DNA from: Thermobacillus sp. ZCTH02-B1 | Lineage (GTDB): Bacteria; Bacillota; Bacilli; Paenibacillales; Paenibacillaceae | NCBI RefSeq assembly: GCF_002159085.1 | Contig: NZ_LZRU01000001.1 | Coordinates: 1 to 64,000, forward strand | Length of the DNA stretch: 64,000 bases | Direction: 5' to 3' | Shown here: piece by piece, positions 9,016 to 17,599 of the stretch | Layout: each line of letters begins with the position of its first letter | How positions within the stretch are numbered: the first letter of the stretch is position 1 | The notes under the pieces: model-generated | What the model saw: only the letters and a program-made list of their open reading frames with translations | Databases searched by the model: none | What the model was told of the DNA's origin: nothing | Position numbers and translations under genes: made by a program

Positions 9016-9971
9016 GGTTTCAGCCCCCGCTTGTTCCCGCCGCCGATCCAGAGCGGGTCGACGAACGGGCGGATCCGGTCCATGATCCGCCGGCCCTTGT
9101 GCGCCTCCTCGCCGTCCCGGTGCGTGAAGCTGAAGTGCAGTTCCAGCGCGTCCAGGTCATGGTTGGACGTGTAGAACGTCGGCTTCCGGTTCATCCGGTG
9201 GTTCAGGATCGCGCCGAGCACATGGTCGCGCACCCACGGGCTCAGATGCTCGGCGCCGATGTCGTCGAAGACGAGCAGGTCGGTCTGCTTCATCAGCTCG
9301 ATCGTCTCGCGCAGGCGGGCCGGCTCGTCCAGCATCGATTTCACGTCCTCGACGAATTCCGGCACATAGACGATGACGCCGGACAGACCGCACTTCGCCA
9401 GTTCGTGCAGCATGTAGCACATGAGATATGTCTTGCCCGTGCCGAACGGGCCGTACAGGTACAGCCCGCGCTTCTGCAGGCCGTTCTCACGCGTCGCTTT
9501 GATGTATTTGAACAGCTGGTTGACGGCCGCCGAACGCTCGGGTTCGATGGTGACCATTTCGGTGGGCGAGAACGATCCGCCGAGCACCGATTCGTCGATG
9601 TGGAAGCTCCGCACCCGGCTGCGAAGCTGCTGCTCGGCCTCGCGCGCCCTGAGCAGGGAGCAGGCGGCCTTCCGGTCGTGGATCTGCGCCCTGCCGTCCC
9701 GCACCTCGCATTCGAGCACCGTGTAGTACCCTTCGATGTCGTTCGGGCACCGGTCGAGGCCGGGACAGGCGGCGCAGTTGCGCTTCTCCTTCACATATTG
9801 GTAAATCCGGTTCAGATGGATGCGTAGATCGCGCCGCGTCAGTTCCGGATGGCGGTCCTTGAGCTCCCGCACGGCCGGATCGGCGAGCAGCGCGTCCAGC
9901 AGCCGCTCCGCTTCCGCCTGCATCCCGGCGCCCGGAGGCCACCGCCTGATGAGTTCCCCCAGCGATTCCAT
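9012..9971 (-). CDS. dnaI: Primosomal helicase loader DnaI
   Basis: DnaI loads the replicative helicase together with DnaB and DnaD. The 319-residue protein has an N-terminal helicase-binding domain with a probable zinc site (CAACPGLDRCP and a later cysteine). A C-terminal AAA+ domain follows with Walker A YGPFGTGKTYL, Walker B LLVFDDIGAEH and the sensor region FYTSNHDLDAL. It sits 26 bases behind dnaB, the usual Bacillota order. Confidence 0.96.
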   Translation of the reverse strand: MESLGELIRRWPPGAGMQAEAERLLDALLADPAVRELKDRHPELTRRDLRIHLNRIYQYVKEKRNCAACPGLDRCPNDIEGYYTVLECEVRDGRAQIHDRKAACSLLRAREAEQQLRSRVRSFHIDESVLGGSFSPTEMVTIEPERSAAVNQLFKYIKATRENGLQKRGLYLYGPFGTGKTYLMCYMLHELAKCGLSGVIVYVPEFVEDVKSMLDEPARLRETIELMKQTDLLVFDDIGAEHLSPWVRDHVLGAILNHRMNRKPTFYTSNHDLDALELHFSFTHRDGEEAHKGRRIMDRIRPFVDPLWIGGGNKRGLKP

Positions 9972-9997
9972 CGGCCTCTTCCTCCCGTGTCACGACG

Positions 9998-11533
9998 TTA
10001 CGATTCGCGTTCCAGCTCGCTCGCGAGCCGGAGCGCCTCCGCCAGTTCCTCCGGCGTAAGCTGCCGGCCTCCCGTCCGCTGTTCGGCGACGGGGATCGCC
10101 GGCTTGCGCGTTCCACTCCGTCCGCCCCGGCTCCCGCGCCCCGGCGCCTGCGCCGATACCGGCGCGCGGCGTTCCGCTTCCTTCAACCGCTGCTCAAGCT
10201 CCATCTGCTCGCGCACATACCGGATCGCCTTCTCGTATGTATCGACGCCGCGGGCGAGCATGTTCGACGCCACCTTGTCGATGAAGTCGCCCGACAGCCG
10301 CTGCGCGCTTCCCGTTCCGAACAGGTAATGAATCAGCACGTTGATCACTTCGCGCGGCATCCGGTAATGGAGATCGATCCGCTCGAACGCCCGGTCGAGC
10401 CAGGCGGGCACGGCTCCCGGGAAGAACCGCTTCAGGAAGCGGGTGTGCGGTTCGTTGCGCATCAGGAAATTGTACTGCGCGATGTCGCACCTTCCCGCCA
10501 GCGATTCGGGAACGGGCAGATACCAGTCCTCCGGCACCGGAATCTCCTCCGGCGGCTCGTCCTCCCCCTCGTCCGGGGAAGCGGCCTGCGCCGCGCTCCG
10601 TCCCGCGATGCGGTTCCGCTCCTCCTCCAGCCGGCGGTTCTGACGGTAATAGACGCTGGCCCGCCGCTGCAGCTCGTCGAAGAGCAGCTCGCCGTCGGGC
10701 GAGAAGACGCCGGGCTCGTCCAGCAGCCGCCGCATGTCCACGGCGTCGAGATCGTATTTGTAGGCGATGTAGTTGACGGCCGCCATGCCGTTCCGGTCCG
10801 TCCGGAGCCGCTCGACGAACGGCCGGTTCGCCGAGGTGCGGGGGAACCCTAGGATCAGCTCGCCGTATGCGATGCCCGCGGACGGCTCGGGCGGAGGAGC
10901 AGGCGCCCGCTCGCGGGAAGCCGCGATCTCCGCCAGCGCCTGCTCGAGCTCGGCGTCCGCGCTGTGCGGCTGCACGCGGAAGATCTCGAAGAACGGAACC
11001 GAGAGATCCTCCCGCGAAAGTCCGGGCTGATCCAGCTCCTCCGGAAGCGGGGACTCGAACTGCTCGCGCAGCGCGATGACGGCGTACTTGCCGATCTTGT
11101 CCCGGAGCAGCAGCGTGAAGTGGGGATTCGTGAAGAACTCGGCCGGCTCGAGCGGCCTGACCAGCACGTATTCGTACAGAATCTCGTCGCTTCCCGGCGC
11201 CGCGATCCGGTTCGTCTGGAGCAGTCCGACGGCCTCGAGCCGGGAAGCCTGCTCGATCAGATAACGGCGGCCGGCGTCTCCGAGTCCGACGCCCAGGCCG
11301 AGCATGAGCCGGCGCTGGGCCTCCGGCCGCGAATAGCCGGTCCGCGTCTCGTCGATTTGGTGATAGAGCAGAAGGTACAGCGACACGGCCGGCGCCCCGA
11401 TCATCGGCTGATAGATCAGGCTGAGCGTCTTCATGTCGAGCGGGCTGAGCGAGAAGTTGCGATAGACGACGTAACGGTGATGCTCGGTGAATTGATGCCC
11501 GTGTTCGATCCGCATGCCGCCATCCAGCTCCAT
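9998..11533 (-). CDS. dnaB: Replication initiation and membrane attachment protein DnaB
   Basis: This is the Bacillus-type DnaB primosome protein, not the helicase. It remodels the origin and helps DnaI load the helicase. The 511-residue protein has the N-terminal winged-helix region (YRNFSLSPLDMKTLSLIYQPMIG) and a C-terminal DnaB/DnaD domain ending around VDTYEKAIRYVREQ. A Pro/Glu-rich linker lies near residue 300. The ATG at 11533 lacks a clear ribosome site; an in-frame ATG at 11515 is possible. An extended -10 element TGCTAGAAT lies on the minus strand at about 11558-11566. Confidence 0.94.
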   Translation of the reverse strand: MELDGGMRIEHGHQFTEHHRYVVYRNFSLSPLDMKTLSLIYQPMIGAPAVSLYLLLYHQIDETRTGYSRPEAQRRLMLGLGVGLGDAGRRYLIEQASRLEAVGLLQTNRIAAPGSDEILYEYVLVRPLEPAEFFTNPHFTLLLRDKIGKYAVIALREQFESPLPEELDQPGLSREDLSVPFFEIFRVQPHSADAELEQALAEIAASRERAPAPPPEPSAGIAYGELILGFPRTSANRPFVERLRTDRNGMAAVNYIAYKYDLDAVDMRRLLDEPGVFSPDGELLFDELQRRASVYYRQNRRLEEERNRIAGRSAAQAASPDEGEDEPPEEIPVPEDWYLPVPESLAGRCDIAQYNFLMRNEPHTRFLKRFFPGAVPAWLDRAFERIDLHYRMPREVINVLIHYLFGTGSAQRLSGDFIDKVASNMLARGVDTYEKAIRYVREQMELEQRLKEAERRAPVSAQAPGRGSRGGRSGTRKPAIPVAEQRTGGRQLTPEELAEALRLASELERES

Positions 11534-11667
11534 CCGTCGCGAAGATCTCGTGATCCTATTCTAGCACAAAACGACACCGCCCGCGCGATTCGTCCGCAAG
11601 ACGCCGTCATTCGCCATCCCCCCGGAACGGATCCCGAATGCCGGCCGGCGTGACCATCCCGGACAAC

Positions 11668-11706
11668 AAAAAAAGAGCGGCGCCGAACCCGCGTCCGGCT
11701 CCGCTC
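11668..11706 (-). terminator. Terminator of the alpha/beta hydrolase gene
   Basis: On the minus strand GAGCGGAGCCG pairs with CGGCGCCGCTC with one mismatch, followed by seven T. It lies 88 bases after the hydrolase stop. Confidence 0.85.
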
Positions 11707-11793
11707 CTGAAGCTGCGATTCATCCGTTCGCGACTGGTACCGCCGCCGGCCCCGCCATCGTCCGGGCGGGGTCCGTTCCCGCGCTCCGGCGCC

Positions 11794-12660
11794 TCAGAGC
11801 CGATCCGCTTCCCGCGCCGCGGCCTCCGCCTCTTCGGCGGAAAGCGCGCCCGCCGGCATCTCCGCCCCGGCAAACGTCCCGGCCGATTTCCGGCCTTCCA
11901 GCTTCGCGATCCAGGTGCGGATCGCGTCGCAGATCCGGTCCGGCGCCTTCGTCGGCAGCTGATGGCCCGCTTCGGGGATCACGCGCCATTCCGCGCGGCG
12001 CAGCTTGCCCCGGAGTTCCCGCGCATAGGCGCAGCCCGCCGCGTCTTGCCCGCCGCTCAAGAGCAGGACGGGACGGTCGATGCGGTTCAGCCGTTCGTCG
12101 CAGCTGTACCGCAGGCAGCTCTCGGCGTAGTCCCGGTGCCGCCGCGGATCGCCGATGCTGCCCTCCGCATGGAGCACGTCGAACGTCGTCCGGCTGTCCG
12201 CGTTGCCGAGCGCGACCGGCACGATGACCGCGTTCGGGATCCGGCCGCTGAGCAGCGCCCCGGCCCGCATCCACATCCGGCTGCGCCGGTCGGTCAGGCG
12301 GCCCATGCCGGACAGCAGCACGGCGCCCCTGAATCGTTCCGGCGCGGCAAGCAGCGCTTCGAGCGCCGGCATGGCGCCGCACGAATAGCCGCACACATAG
12401 GCGGAATCGATGTCCAGCCGCTCCAGGAGCTGGCGGATGTCCTCCGCGATGAGCGGGATCGCGACGGCCGCATCGCCCGCGGGACTGTGACCGTGCCCGC
12501 GCACATCGAACAGGACGACGCGGTGATCCCGCGCCAGATCGTATTTCATGTAGTTGAAGACGGAACTGCCGATGAACGGCGGATGGACCATCACGATCGC
12601 CGGTCCCTCGCCCGTCGCGTGGCAGTGGAGTTCCGTCCCGTTCACTTGGAGCATCGGCAT
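11794..12660 (-). CDS. Alpha/beta-fold hydrolase
   Basis: A 288-residue cytosolic hydrolase of unknown substrate. Visible features are the oxyanion-region motif MVHPPFIGS, the RGHGHSP turn, the nucleophile elbow GYSCGA and a late catalytic histidine in PEAGHQLP. The acid probably lies in VLLLSGGQDAAG. The start MPMLQVNGTELHC is chosen over the codon nine bases upstream because GGTGAGG lies just before it. It appears monocistronic with its own terminator. Family members include esterases, haloperoxidases and lactonases, and sequence alone does not separate them. Confidence 0.85.
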   Translation of the reverse strand: MPMLQVNGTELHCHATGEGPAIVMVHPPFIGSSVFNYMKYDLARDHRVVLFDVRGHGHSPAGDAAVAIPLIAEDIRQLLERLDIDSAYVCGYSCGAMPALEALLAAPERFRGAVLLSGMGRLTDRRSRMWMRAGALLSGRIPNAVIVPVALGNADSRTTFDVLHAEGSIGDPRRHRDYAESCLRYSCDERLNRIDRPVLLLSGGQDAAGCAYARELRGKLRRAEWRVIPEAGHQLPTKAPDRICDAIRTWIAKLEGRKSAGTFAGAEMPAGALSAEEAEAAAREADRL

Positions 12661-12724
12661 GGCCCTCACCTCGACGAACTGGAGCGTTCCGTCTTAGTAT
12701 GGGCGCCGCCGCCTCCAGGTACGA

Positions 12725-13012
12725 TCAGAACATTTTGTAACCGCTCCGCCGCAGCTTGCGGATCGCCCAGCCGCTGGCATACGCGCCGACGAGACCCGCA
12801 AGGCCGACCGTGATGTCCGTCCAGGCATAGCCGGTCAGATGGGCCGCAAACGATTCCGACCTGTCCCAGGTGCGCAATACCTCGAACGGAATGACGATGA
12901 GCACGAACAGCCAGACCGGCATCCAGGTCGTCTTGACTAGCATGTTCAAAATAAATCCGATGCCGAAAAACAACACGAAAAAGAGCGGCACCAGCACGAG
13001 CAGCTGCAACAT
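12725..13012 (-). CDS. yuiB: YuiB-like membrane protein
   Basis: A 95-residue membrane protein with about three segments (LVLVPLFFVLFFGIGFIL, MPVWLFVLIVIPF, and ITVGLAGLVGAYASGW) and a basic tail. The FFVLFFGIGFILNML stretch resembles Bacillus YuiB, which in that genus lies near the NADH dehydrogenase-like yumB and yumC, as here. AAGGAG lies twelve bases before this ATG; starts farther upstream have no ribosome site. A TTGACT-N17-TACACT promoter drives it leftward. Function is unknown. Confidence 0.75.
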   Translation of the reverse strand: MLQLLVLVPLFFVLFFGIGFILNMLVKTTWMPVWLFVLIVIPFEVLRTWDRSESFAAHLTGYAWTDITVGLAGLVGAYASGWAIRKLRRSGYKMF

Positions 13013-13068
13013 GTCGGAAACAGGCTCCTTCCTTCGCATCAAGCGCGGTTCCGTGCGTTTCTTAGAGT

Positions 13069-13097
13069 AGTGTAGTGGAAGCGTCCGCGCGAGTCAA
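13069..13097 (-). promoter_or_regulatory. Sigma-A promoter of yuiB
   Basis: On the minus strand TTGACT and TACACT are separated by 17 bases, about 55 bases before the yuiB start. It lies back to back with the hemQ promoter. A TTGTCACAA palindrome at 13112-13120 lies between the two. Confidence 0.75.
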
Positions 13098-13129
13098 TTT
13101 TGCCGGGCGCATTGTCACAAGTCCGTCAT

Positions 13130-13159
13130 TTGCCGCATGTCCCGGCGTTCGGGTACAAT
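13130..13159 (+). promoter_or_regulatory. Sigma-A promoter of hemQ
   Basis: TTGCCG and TACAAT are separated by 18 bases, about 54 bases before the hemQ ATG. Confidence 0.7.
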
Positions 13160-13212
13160 GATCTCGACCGATCAACCCGTCCGGCGACGGAACGGACCGA
13201 AGGAGGATTGCG

Positions 13213-13959
13213 ATGAGCGAAGCGGCTCAAACACTCGAAGGCTGGTTCGCGCTGCACGATTTCCGGACGATCGACTGGCCGGCCTGGAAGCAGGCAGGGC
13301 CGGACGAGCGGCGGCGTGCGGAAGACGAGCTCCGCCGCATGCTGGAGCAATGGGCGGCCGTCGAAGAGGCGAAGGCCGGCAGCACGGCCGTCTACGCGAT
13401 CGTCGGACAGAAGGCCGACATGCTGTTCATGCACCTGCGCGAGACGCTGGACGAGCTGCATGAAGTGGAGACGGCGTTCAACAAATCGGCGTTCGCCGAC
13501 TACACGCTGCCCGCCTACTCCTACGTCAGCGTCGTCGAGCTGAGCAACTACACGACGCAGCCGGGTTCCGATCCGATGCAGAACCCGGAGATCGTCGCGC
13601 GGCTGAAGCCGATCCTTCCGAAGACCCGGCACATCTGCTTCTATCCGATGAACAAGCGCCGGCTGGGCGCCGACAACTGGTACATGCTTCCGATCGACGA
13701 GCGGCGCGAGATGATGCGCGCCCACGGCATGACCGGCCGCAAATACGCCGGCAAGGTCCGGCAGATCGTCACCGGCTCGGTCGGCCTCGACGAGTGGGAA
13801 TGGGGCGTCACGCTGTTCGCCGACGATCCGATCCAGTTCAAGAAGCTCGTCTACGAGATGCGGTTTGACGAGGTCAGCGCGCGCTTCGGCGAGTTCGGCG
13901 ACTTCTATGTCGGCAATCGGCTGACGGCGGACAAGCTCGGCGAGCTCCTGAAGGTGTAG
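13213..13959 (+). CDS. hemQ: Coproheme decarboxylase HemQ
   Basis: HemQ converts coproheme to heme b by oxidative decarboxylation, the last step of the Gram-positive coproporphyrin pathway. The 248-residue protein has the chlorite-dismutase fold. Key pieces are [22 protein letters not shown], and [14 protein letters not shown], which carries the heme-ligand histidine. [15 protein letters not shown] follows. AAGGAGG lies about six bases upstream of the ATG. It is transcribed alone, away from yuiB. Confidence 0.96.
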   Translation: MSEAAQTLEGWFALHDFRTIDWPAWKQAGPDERRRAEDELRRMLEQWAAVEEAKAGSTAVYAIVGQKADMLFMHLRETLDELHEVETAFNKSAFADYTLPAYSYVSVVELSNYTTQPGSDPMQNPEIVARLKPILPKTRHICFYPMNKRRLGADNWYMLPIDERREMMRAHGMTGRKYAGKVRQIVTGSVGLDEWEWGVTLFADDPIQFKKLVYEMRFDEVSARFGEFGDFYVGNRLTADKLGELLKV

Positions 13960-14108
13960 ACCGGAGCGGGCGGACGGGAACGCGCGGACCGGAACGTGCG
14001 GACCGGCAAGCTCGGCGTGGTACAGGCTCTGTCGCGTACGAACAAGCGGACAATGGTTGGCGGCAGACGCGGTCAGGACGCGCGGACGTCGGACCGGGCG
14101 CGAACACG

Positions 14109-14150
14109 AAGGCCGGTTCGGAACGGCGCATGCCGTTCCGAACCGGCCTT
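14109..14150. terminator. Perfect 19-bp hairpin between convergent genes
   Basis: AAGGCCGGTTCGGAACGGC and its exact complement flank a four-base loop. It sits between the 3' ends of hemQ and the minus-strand gene at 14154. No long T-run follows on either side, so termination is probable but not certain. The preceding 130 bases hold loose repeats of GCGGACCGGAAC. Confidence 0.6.
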
Positions 14151-14153
14151 GCT

Positions 14154-14474
14154 TCATGCTTCATGGCCTTCTCCGGCTTCCCCCGCGCCGGCATCCGGCG
14201 ACGGAACGCCCGCGCCTTCGTCCCCCGGGGCGTTCGCCGCGCCGGCCCGCTTCGCGGCCAGATATTCGGCCGTCAGCCGGTCGCGCTCGCGGCTCTTCGC
14301 CTTCAGACGTTCGATCGCGGGCTGGATCAGCAAATCCACTTCGCGTTGCACCACGTAAGCCAGGTCGTATCGTCCCTGCGATTCCAGGAAGGAGCCGACT
14401 TCCATGAGCGCATTGTATCGCTCGAGCTCGTCCCGGGTCAGCAGTCCCCGCACCTGTACGCTGCAGTGCCTCAT
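14154..14474 (-). CDS. Hypothetical protein coupled to the NADH dehydrogenase gene
   Basis: A 106-residue soluble, mostly helical protein that I do not recognise. Residues 12-75 are charged and likely form helices (LTRDELERYNALMEVGSFLE, DRLTAEYLAAKRAG). The last 30 residues are Gly/Ala/Glu-rich and low in complexity. Its ATG overlaps the stop of the NADH dehydrogenase gene by four bases, so the two are translated together. Confidence 0.7.
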   Translation of the reverse strand: MRHCSVQVRGLLTRDELERYNALMEVGSFLESQGRYDLAYVVQREVDLLIQPAIERLKAKSRERDRLTAEYLAAKRAGAANAPGDEGAGVPSPDAGAGEAGEGHEA

Positions 14475-15667
14475 CAGAAGAATTTCCCTTTGCGCAGCAC
14501 GAGCGGAATGCCGCCGATGATGAAGAGGTAGCGGAGGTCGATCAGCTTCTTCAGCTGGGCGGCCGTCCAGCCTTTGTATTTCTTGCCGAACACGAGGCCG
14601 ATGGCCTCGCCCTTGCCGAGCGAAGCGACCGTGCCCTTGCTCTTGAACTCGAACTTCTTCAGCGCCTGATTGCGGATGGACGCGACCAGGTTGTGCGCGA
14701 CGGCGATTCCCTGCTGGATCGCGATCTGCGCCGTCGGCGGATACGGACGGCCCTCTTCGTTGAAGACGATCGAGTTGTCGCCGACGACGTAGATGTTGTC
14801 ATGCCCCGGCACGCGCAGATATTCGTCGACCTTCACGCGGCCGCGGATCGTCTCGAACCCGGCCTCCTCGATCAGCCGGTTGCCGCGGATGCCTCCGGTC
14901 CAGATGACCGTCTGCGCCTTGATCTCCTCGCCGTCTCCGACGATGACGCCGTCCGGCCTGCATTCCTTGATCGGCGTGCCGATCCGGAACGTGACGCCCT
15001 TCCGGCGCAGCACCTCCATCGCGTATTCGACGAGCTCCGGATCGAAGCCCGGCAGCGCGGTCGGCGCCGCCTCGATGTTGATGATCTTCACGAGCTGCGG
15101 ATCGACGTCGAACTCGCGGCACAGCTGCGGAACGCGGTCGGCCAGCTCGCCGACGAACTCGATGCCCGTGAATCCCGCGCCGCCGACGACGAACGTCAGG
15201 TAATCGGTGCGGTGCGGCTCGCGCTTGAACTTCGCGAACTGGTATTCGATATGCTCGCGGATCAGGCGGACGGAGTTGATGCTCCGGATGGTCAGCGCAT
15301 ATTCCATCAGGCCCGGGATGCCGAACGTCTCCGGCTCGCCGCCGATGCCGATCACAAGGTAGTCGTACGAGAGCGTGCCGTCCTCCAGGATGACCTTGCG
15401 GTCCTGCGGACGAATCTGCACGACGGTCGATTTCACGAAGTCGATTTTGAACTCGTCGATCAGCTTCGATATGCTGACGCGCGCGTTCTCCGGACTGTCC
15501 GTTCCCGCGGCCGGCATGTGCAGATGGGTCGTGAAGTAATGGTAATCATGCTTGTTGACGAGCGTCACGTCCGCTTCGTTGTAATTCAGCATCTTCTGCA
15601 GGCGAAGCGCCGTCATGACGCCCCCGTACCCGGCGCCTAGGATGACGATCTTCGGAATGCTGCTCAT
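14474..15667 (-). CDS. Type II NADH dehydrogenase (YumB/Ndh family)
   Basis: This single-subunit NDH-2 flavoprotein passes electrons from NADH to quinone without pumping protons. The 397-residue protein has an N-terminal FAD motif (VILGAGYGGVMTALRLQ), a second dinucleotide motif (FVVGGAGFTGIEFVGELAD) for NADH, and the FAD-contact region IYVVGDNS. The C-terminal LIDLRYLFIIGGIPLVLRKG is the usual membrane-contact segment. A Rex-type operator lies 46 bases upstream, implying repression when NADH is low. The family includes Bacillus Ndh, YumB and YutJ, and the exact orthologue is not settled. Confidence 0.92.
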   Translation of the reverse strand: MSSIPKIVILGAGYGGVMTALRLQKMLNYNEADVTLVNKHDYHYFTTHLHMPAAGTDSPENARVSISKLIDEFKIDFVKSTVVQIRPQDRKVILEDGTLSYDYLVIGIGGEPETFGIPGLMEYALTIRSINSVRLIREHIEYQFAKFKREPHRTDYLTFVVGGAGFTGIEFVGELADRVPQLCREFDVDPQLVKIINIEAAPTALPGFDPELVEYAMEVLRRKGVTFRIGTPIKECRPDGVIVGDGEEIKAQTVIWTGGIRGNRLIEEAGFETIRGRVKVDEYLRVPGHDNIYVVGDNSIVFNEEGRPYPPTAQIAIQQGIAVAHNLVASIRNQALKKFEFKSKGTVASLGKGEAIGLVFGKKYKGWTAAQLKKLIDLRYLFIIGGIPLVLRKGKFF

Positions 15668-15712
15668 GGTGGGCTCCCTTCCATATCTTGGTCATAAATC
15701 TTACCGGGGATA

Positions 15713-15730
15713 TTGTGAAAAATTACACAA
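15713..15730. promoter_or_regulatory. Rex-type operator upstream of the NADH dehydrogenase gene
   Basis: TTGTGAAAAATTACACAA matches the 18-base Rex consensus TTGTGAA-N4-TTCACAA with one mismatch. Rex senses the NADH/NAD ratio and represses respiratory and fermentative genes in many Bacillota. The site sits 46 bases before the start codon of an NADH dehydrogenase, which is a biologically coherent target. Confidence 0.8.
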
Positions 15731-15931
15731 ACAAGACCGGCCATCGTGGTGACATGCCTAGCTTGCTTAAAATCAAACGCCTCTATGTATGCGTTCGATC
15801 AGATATCGGACACAATACCGATAACATACATTGAAAATGATAGCACCTTTCATGAAAAGTTCAAGAGCAAAATCCTACGAATTCTTTTAGAATTCCGTAC
15901 AAAAACGACAGACGCCGCGCCCGGGAACAGG

Positions 15932-15937
15932 TATAAT
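15932..15937 (+). promoter_or_regulatory. Candidate -10 element of the yumC-type gene
   Basis: A perfect TATAAT lies 57 bases before the start codon of the reductase gene. No good -35 hexamer is found at the usual distance, which suggests an activator or a weak promoter. Confidence 0.5.
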
Positions 15938-15994
15938 GATGTGATGGTATGGAAAGTTGTCGAAATCTGACAATCGGCCTGGAGGTGCCCACGG

Positions 15995-16993
15995 ATGTCC
16001 CAGCAAACCCATCCCAATCTGACCGACATCGTCATCATCGGAGGCGGCCCCGTCGGCATGTTCGCCGCGTTCTACGCCGGCATGCGGCAGGCATCGGTGA
16101 AGATCATCGAAAGCATGCCGCAGCTCGGCGGGCAGCTCTCCGCGCTCTATCCCGAGAAGGACATCTACGACGTCGCCGGCTTTCCGCGCGTGAAGGCGCA
16201 GGAGCTCGTCGACCGCCTGCGCGAGCAGCTCGAGGTGTTCAAGCCGGAGATTTGCCTGGACGAAAAGGTGCTTGACGTCCGGAAACTCGGGGAGCGGCTG
16301 TTCGAAATCACGACCGACCGCGGCGTCCACCACGCGCGGGCCGTCATCATCGCCGCCGGCGTGGGAGCGTTTGAACCGAGGAAGCTGGAACTTGCGGGAG
16401 CGGAAAAGTACGAAGGGATCAACCTGCACTATTTCGTGAACGACCTGGAACAATTCCGGGGGAAGCGCGTGCTGATCAGCGGCGGCGGCGATTCCGCCGT
16501 CGACTGGGCGCTCATGCTCGAACCGGTTGCCGCGTCCGTCACGCTGGTGCACCGCCGCGACAAGTTCCGCGCCCATGAGCACAGCGTCGAGAAGCTGAAA
16601 GCGTCCGGCGTGAAGATCATGACGCCGTTCGAGATCGCGGTGCTCTCCGGCGACGGACGCATCGAGCGCGTGACCCTGAAGAACGGCCGCACCGGCGAGA
16701 CGAGTGAAATCGAAGTCGACGCGGTCATCGTGAGCTTCGGCTTCGTCTCTTCCCTCGGCCCGATCGAGCGCTGGGGGCTCAGGATCGAGAACGGTTCGAT
16801 CGTCGTCGACTCCCGCATGGAAACATCGATTCCGGGCATCTTCGCCGCAGGCGACATCGTCACCTATCCCGGCAAGCTGAAGCTGATCGCCGTCGGCTTC
16901 GGGGAAGCGCCGACCGCGGTCAACAACGCAAAGGTGTACATCGATCCGACCGCGAAGCTCTCCCCGGGCCACAGCAGCAGCATGAAATGGTGA
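15995..16993 (+). CDS. yumC: Ferredoxin/flavodoxin-NADP+ reductase, thioredoxin-reductase-like
   Basis: This homodimeric flavoenzyme moves electrons between NADPH and ferredoxin or flavodoxin. The 332-residue protein has the FAD motif [20 protein letters not shown], a second nucleotide motif [17 protein letters not shown], and [25 protein letters not shown] before the C-terminus. It lacks the CxxC of thioredoxin reductases, as expected for YumC. GGAGGTG precedes the ATG by seven bases. Confidence 0.95.
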   Translation: MSQQTHPNLTDIVIIGGGPVGMFAAFYAGMRQASVKIIESMPQLGGQLSALYPEKDIYDVAGFPRVKAQELVDRLREQLEVFKPEICLDEKVLDVRKLGERLFEITTDRGVHHARAVIIAAGVGAFEPRKLELAGAEKYEGINLHYFVNDLEQFRGKRVLISGGGDSAVDWALMLEPVAASVTLVHRRDKFRAHEHSVEKLKASGVKIMTPFEIAVLSGDGRIERVTLKNGRTGETSEIEVDAVIVSFGFVSSLGPIERWGLRIENGSIVVDSRMETSIPGIFAAGDIVTYPGKLKLIAVGFGEAPTAVNNAKVYIDPTAKLSPGHSSSMKW

Positions 16994-17026
16994 CGTTCGG
17001 GCATCCTGACGGACGGGGTGATCGCC

Positions 17027-17269
17027 ATGCCGCCGATCTGTCCCGTATGCAACGGTCTGGTGCCGCTCGTCTTCGACTGTCCGCGCTGCGGCCGCCCCGT
17101 CGGGGATCTGGGCCGGGCGTCCGATGCGCTCGGACCGTACGCGCCCTATGAGCCCGGGCACGAAGAAAGCCGCACGGGCGGCTCCATGGAGGATATGGCG
17201 TGCGTGCACGCGGTGCGATGCGAATCCTGCGGGACCGGGAGCGAGGTTACGGTCGTGCTGCACCCGTAA
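17027..17269 (+). CDS. Small zinc-ribbon protein
   Basis: An 80-residue protein with three CxxC pairs (CPVC, CPRC, CESC) spaced as in a rubredoxin-like or zinc-ribbon fold. Between them lies an acidic, flexible stretch (GLGRASD-like, then PYEPGHEES). It starts 33 bases after the reductase gene and probably shares its transcript. A GTG at 17018 is an alternative start. No specific function is recognised. Confidence 0.7.
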   Translation: MPPICPVCNGLVPLVFDCPRCGRPVGDLGRASDALGPYAPYEPGHEESRTGGSMEDMACVHAVRCESCGTGSEVTVVLHP

Positions 17270-17370
17270 AACGGACGGTCGTCTCCGGTCCGCACGGCGG
17301 CGATCCATGCCTGGTTCAGCGGACCGCAGCCTTCGGTCAGCGGCCCTCCGGAATGTGCCGCATCCCCAAC

Positions 17371-17514
17371 CTACGCGCCCATCCGGACGGAAGCGGGCTT
17401 CAGCTTGCGCCGGGCCAGTTCCGCCGCGAGCATGCGGATGAACGCGGGATCGAGCTTCTGTTCGACCGCCGCGTAATACGCTTCGAGCAGCAGATCGTCC
17501 GGCAGCTTGTTCAT
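17371..17514 (-). CDS. sda: Sporulation checkpoint inhibitor Sda
   Basis: A 47-residue helical hairpin protein beginning MNKLPDDLLLEAYYAAVEQK and containing LAAELARRKL. It aligns in length and pattern with Bacillus Sda (M-x-K-L-x-D-E-L-L-x-E-S-Y), which blocks autophosphorylation of the sporulation kinase when replication is disturbed. AAAGGAT lies eight bases upstream of the ATG. A promoter and several DnaA boxes lie upstream, matching the known DnaA control of sda. Confidence 0.92.
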   Translation of the reverse strand: MNKLPDDLLLEAYYAAVEQKLDPAFIRMLAAELARRKLKPASVRMGA

Positions 17515-17560
17515 GGCGGGTCATCCTTTCAAATCGGGTTCGCCATCGCTGGCGACATTC

Positions 17561-17590
17561 ATCATAGCATGTCCATTTCCGGCGGAACAA
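17561..17590 (-). promoter_or_regulatory. Extended -10 promoter of sda
   Basis: On the minus strand TTGTTC and TATGAT are 18 bases apart, with TGC directly before the -10 element. The start codon lies about 47 bases downstream. Confidence 0.75.
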
Positions 17591-17599
17591 GCGGCCCGG

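Larger units (their letters stand above)
15668..15994. other. 327-base AT-rich divergent control region (NADH dehydrogenase / yumC)
   Basis: This stretch separates two divergent flavoenzyme genes and is clearly AT-richer than its surroundings, especially 15770-15910. It holds the Rex-like site at 15713-15730 and a TATAAT at 15932-15937 for the rightward gene. A Fur-like half match (TGAAAATGAT) lies near 15832 but is not convincing. No gene is seen. Confidence 0.6.

Noticed and set aside
13960-14108. Loose GCGGACCGGAAC repeats as a possible CRISPR-like array
   Set aside because: The units are short, uneven and without regular spacers. They look like simple GC-rich decay next to a hairpin.
15830-15855. 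A Fur box between the NADH dehydrogenase and yumC-type genes
   Set aside because: Only one half resembles the GATAATGATAATC consensus; the second half does not pair.
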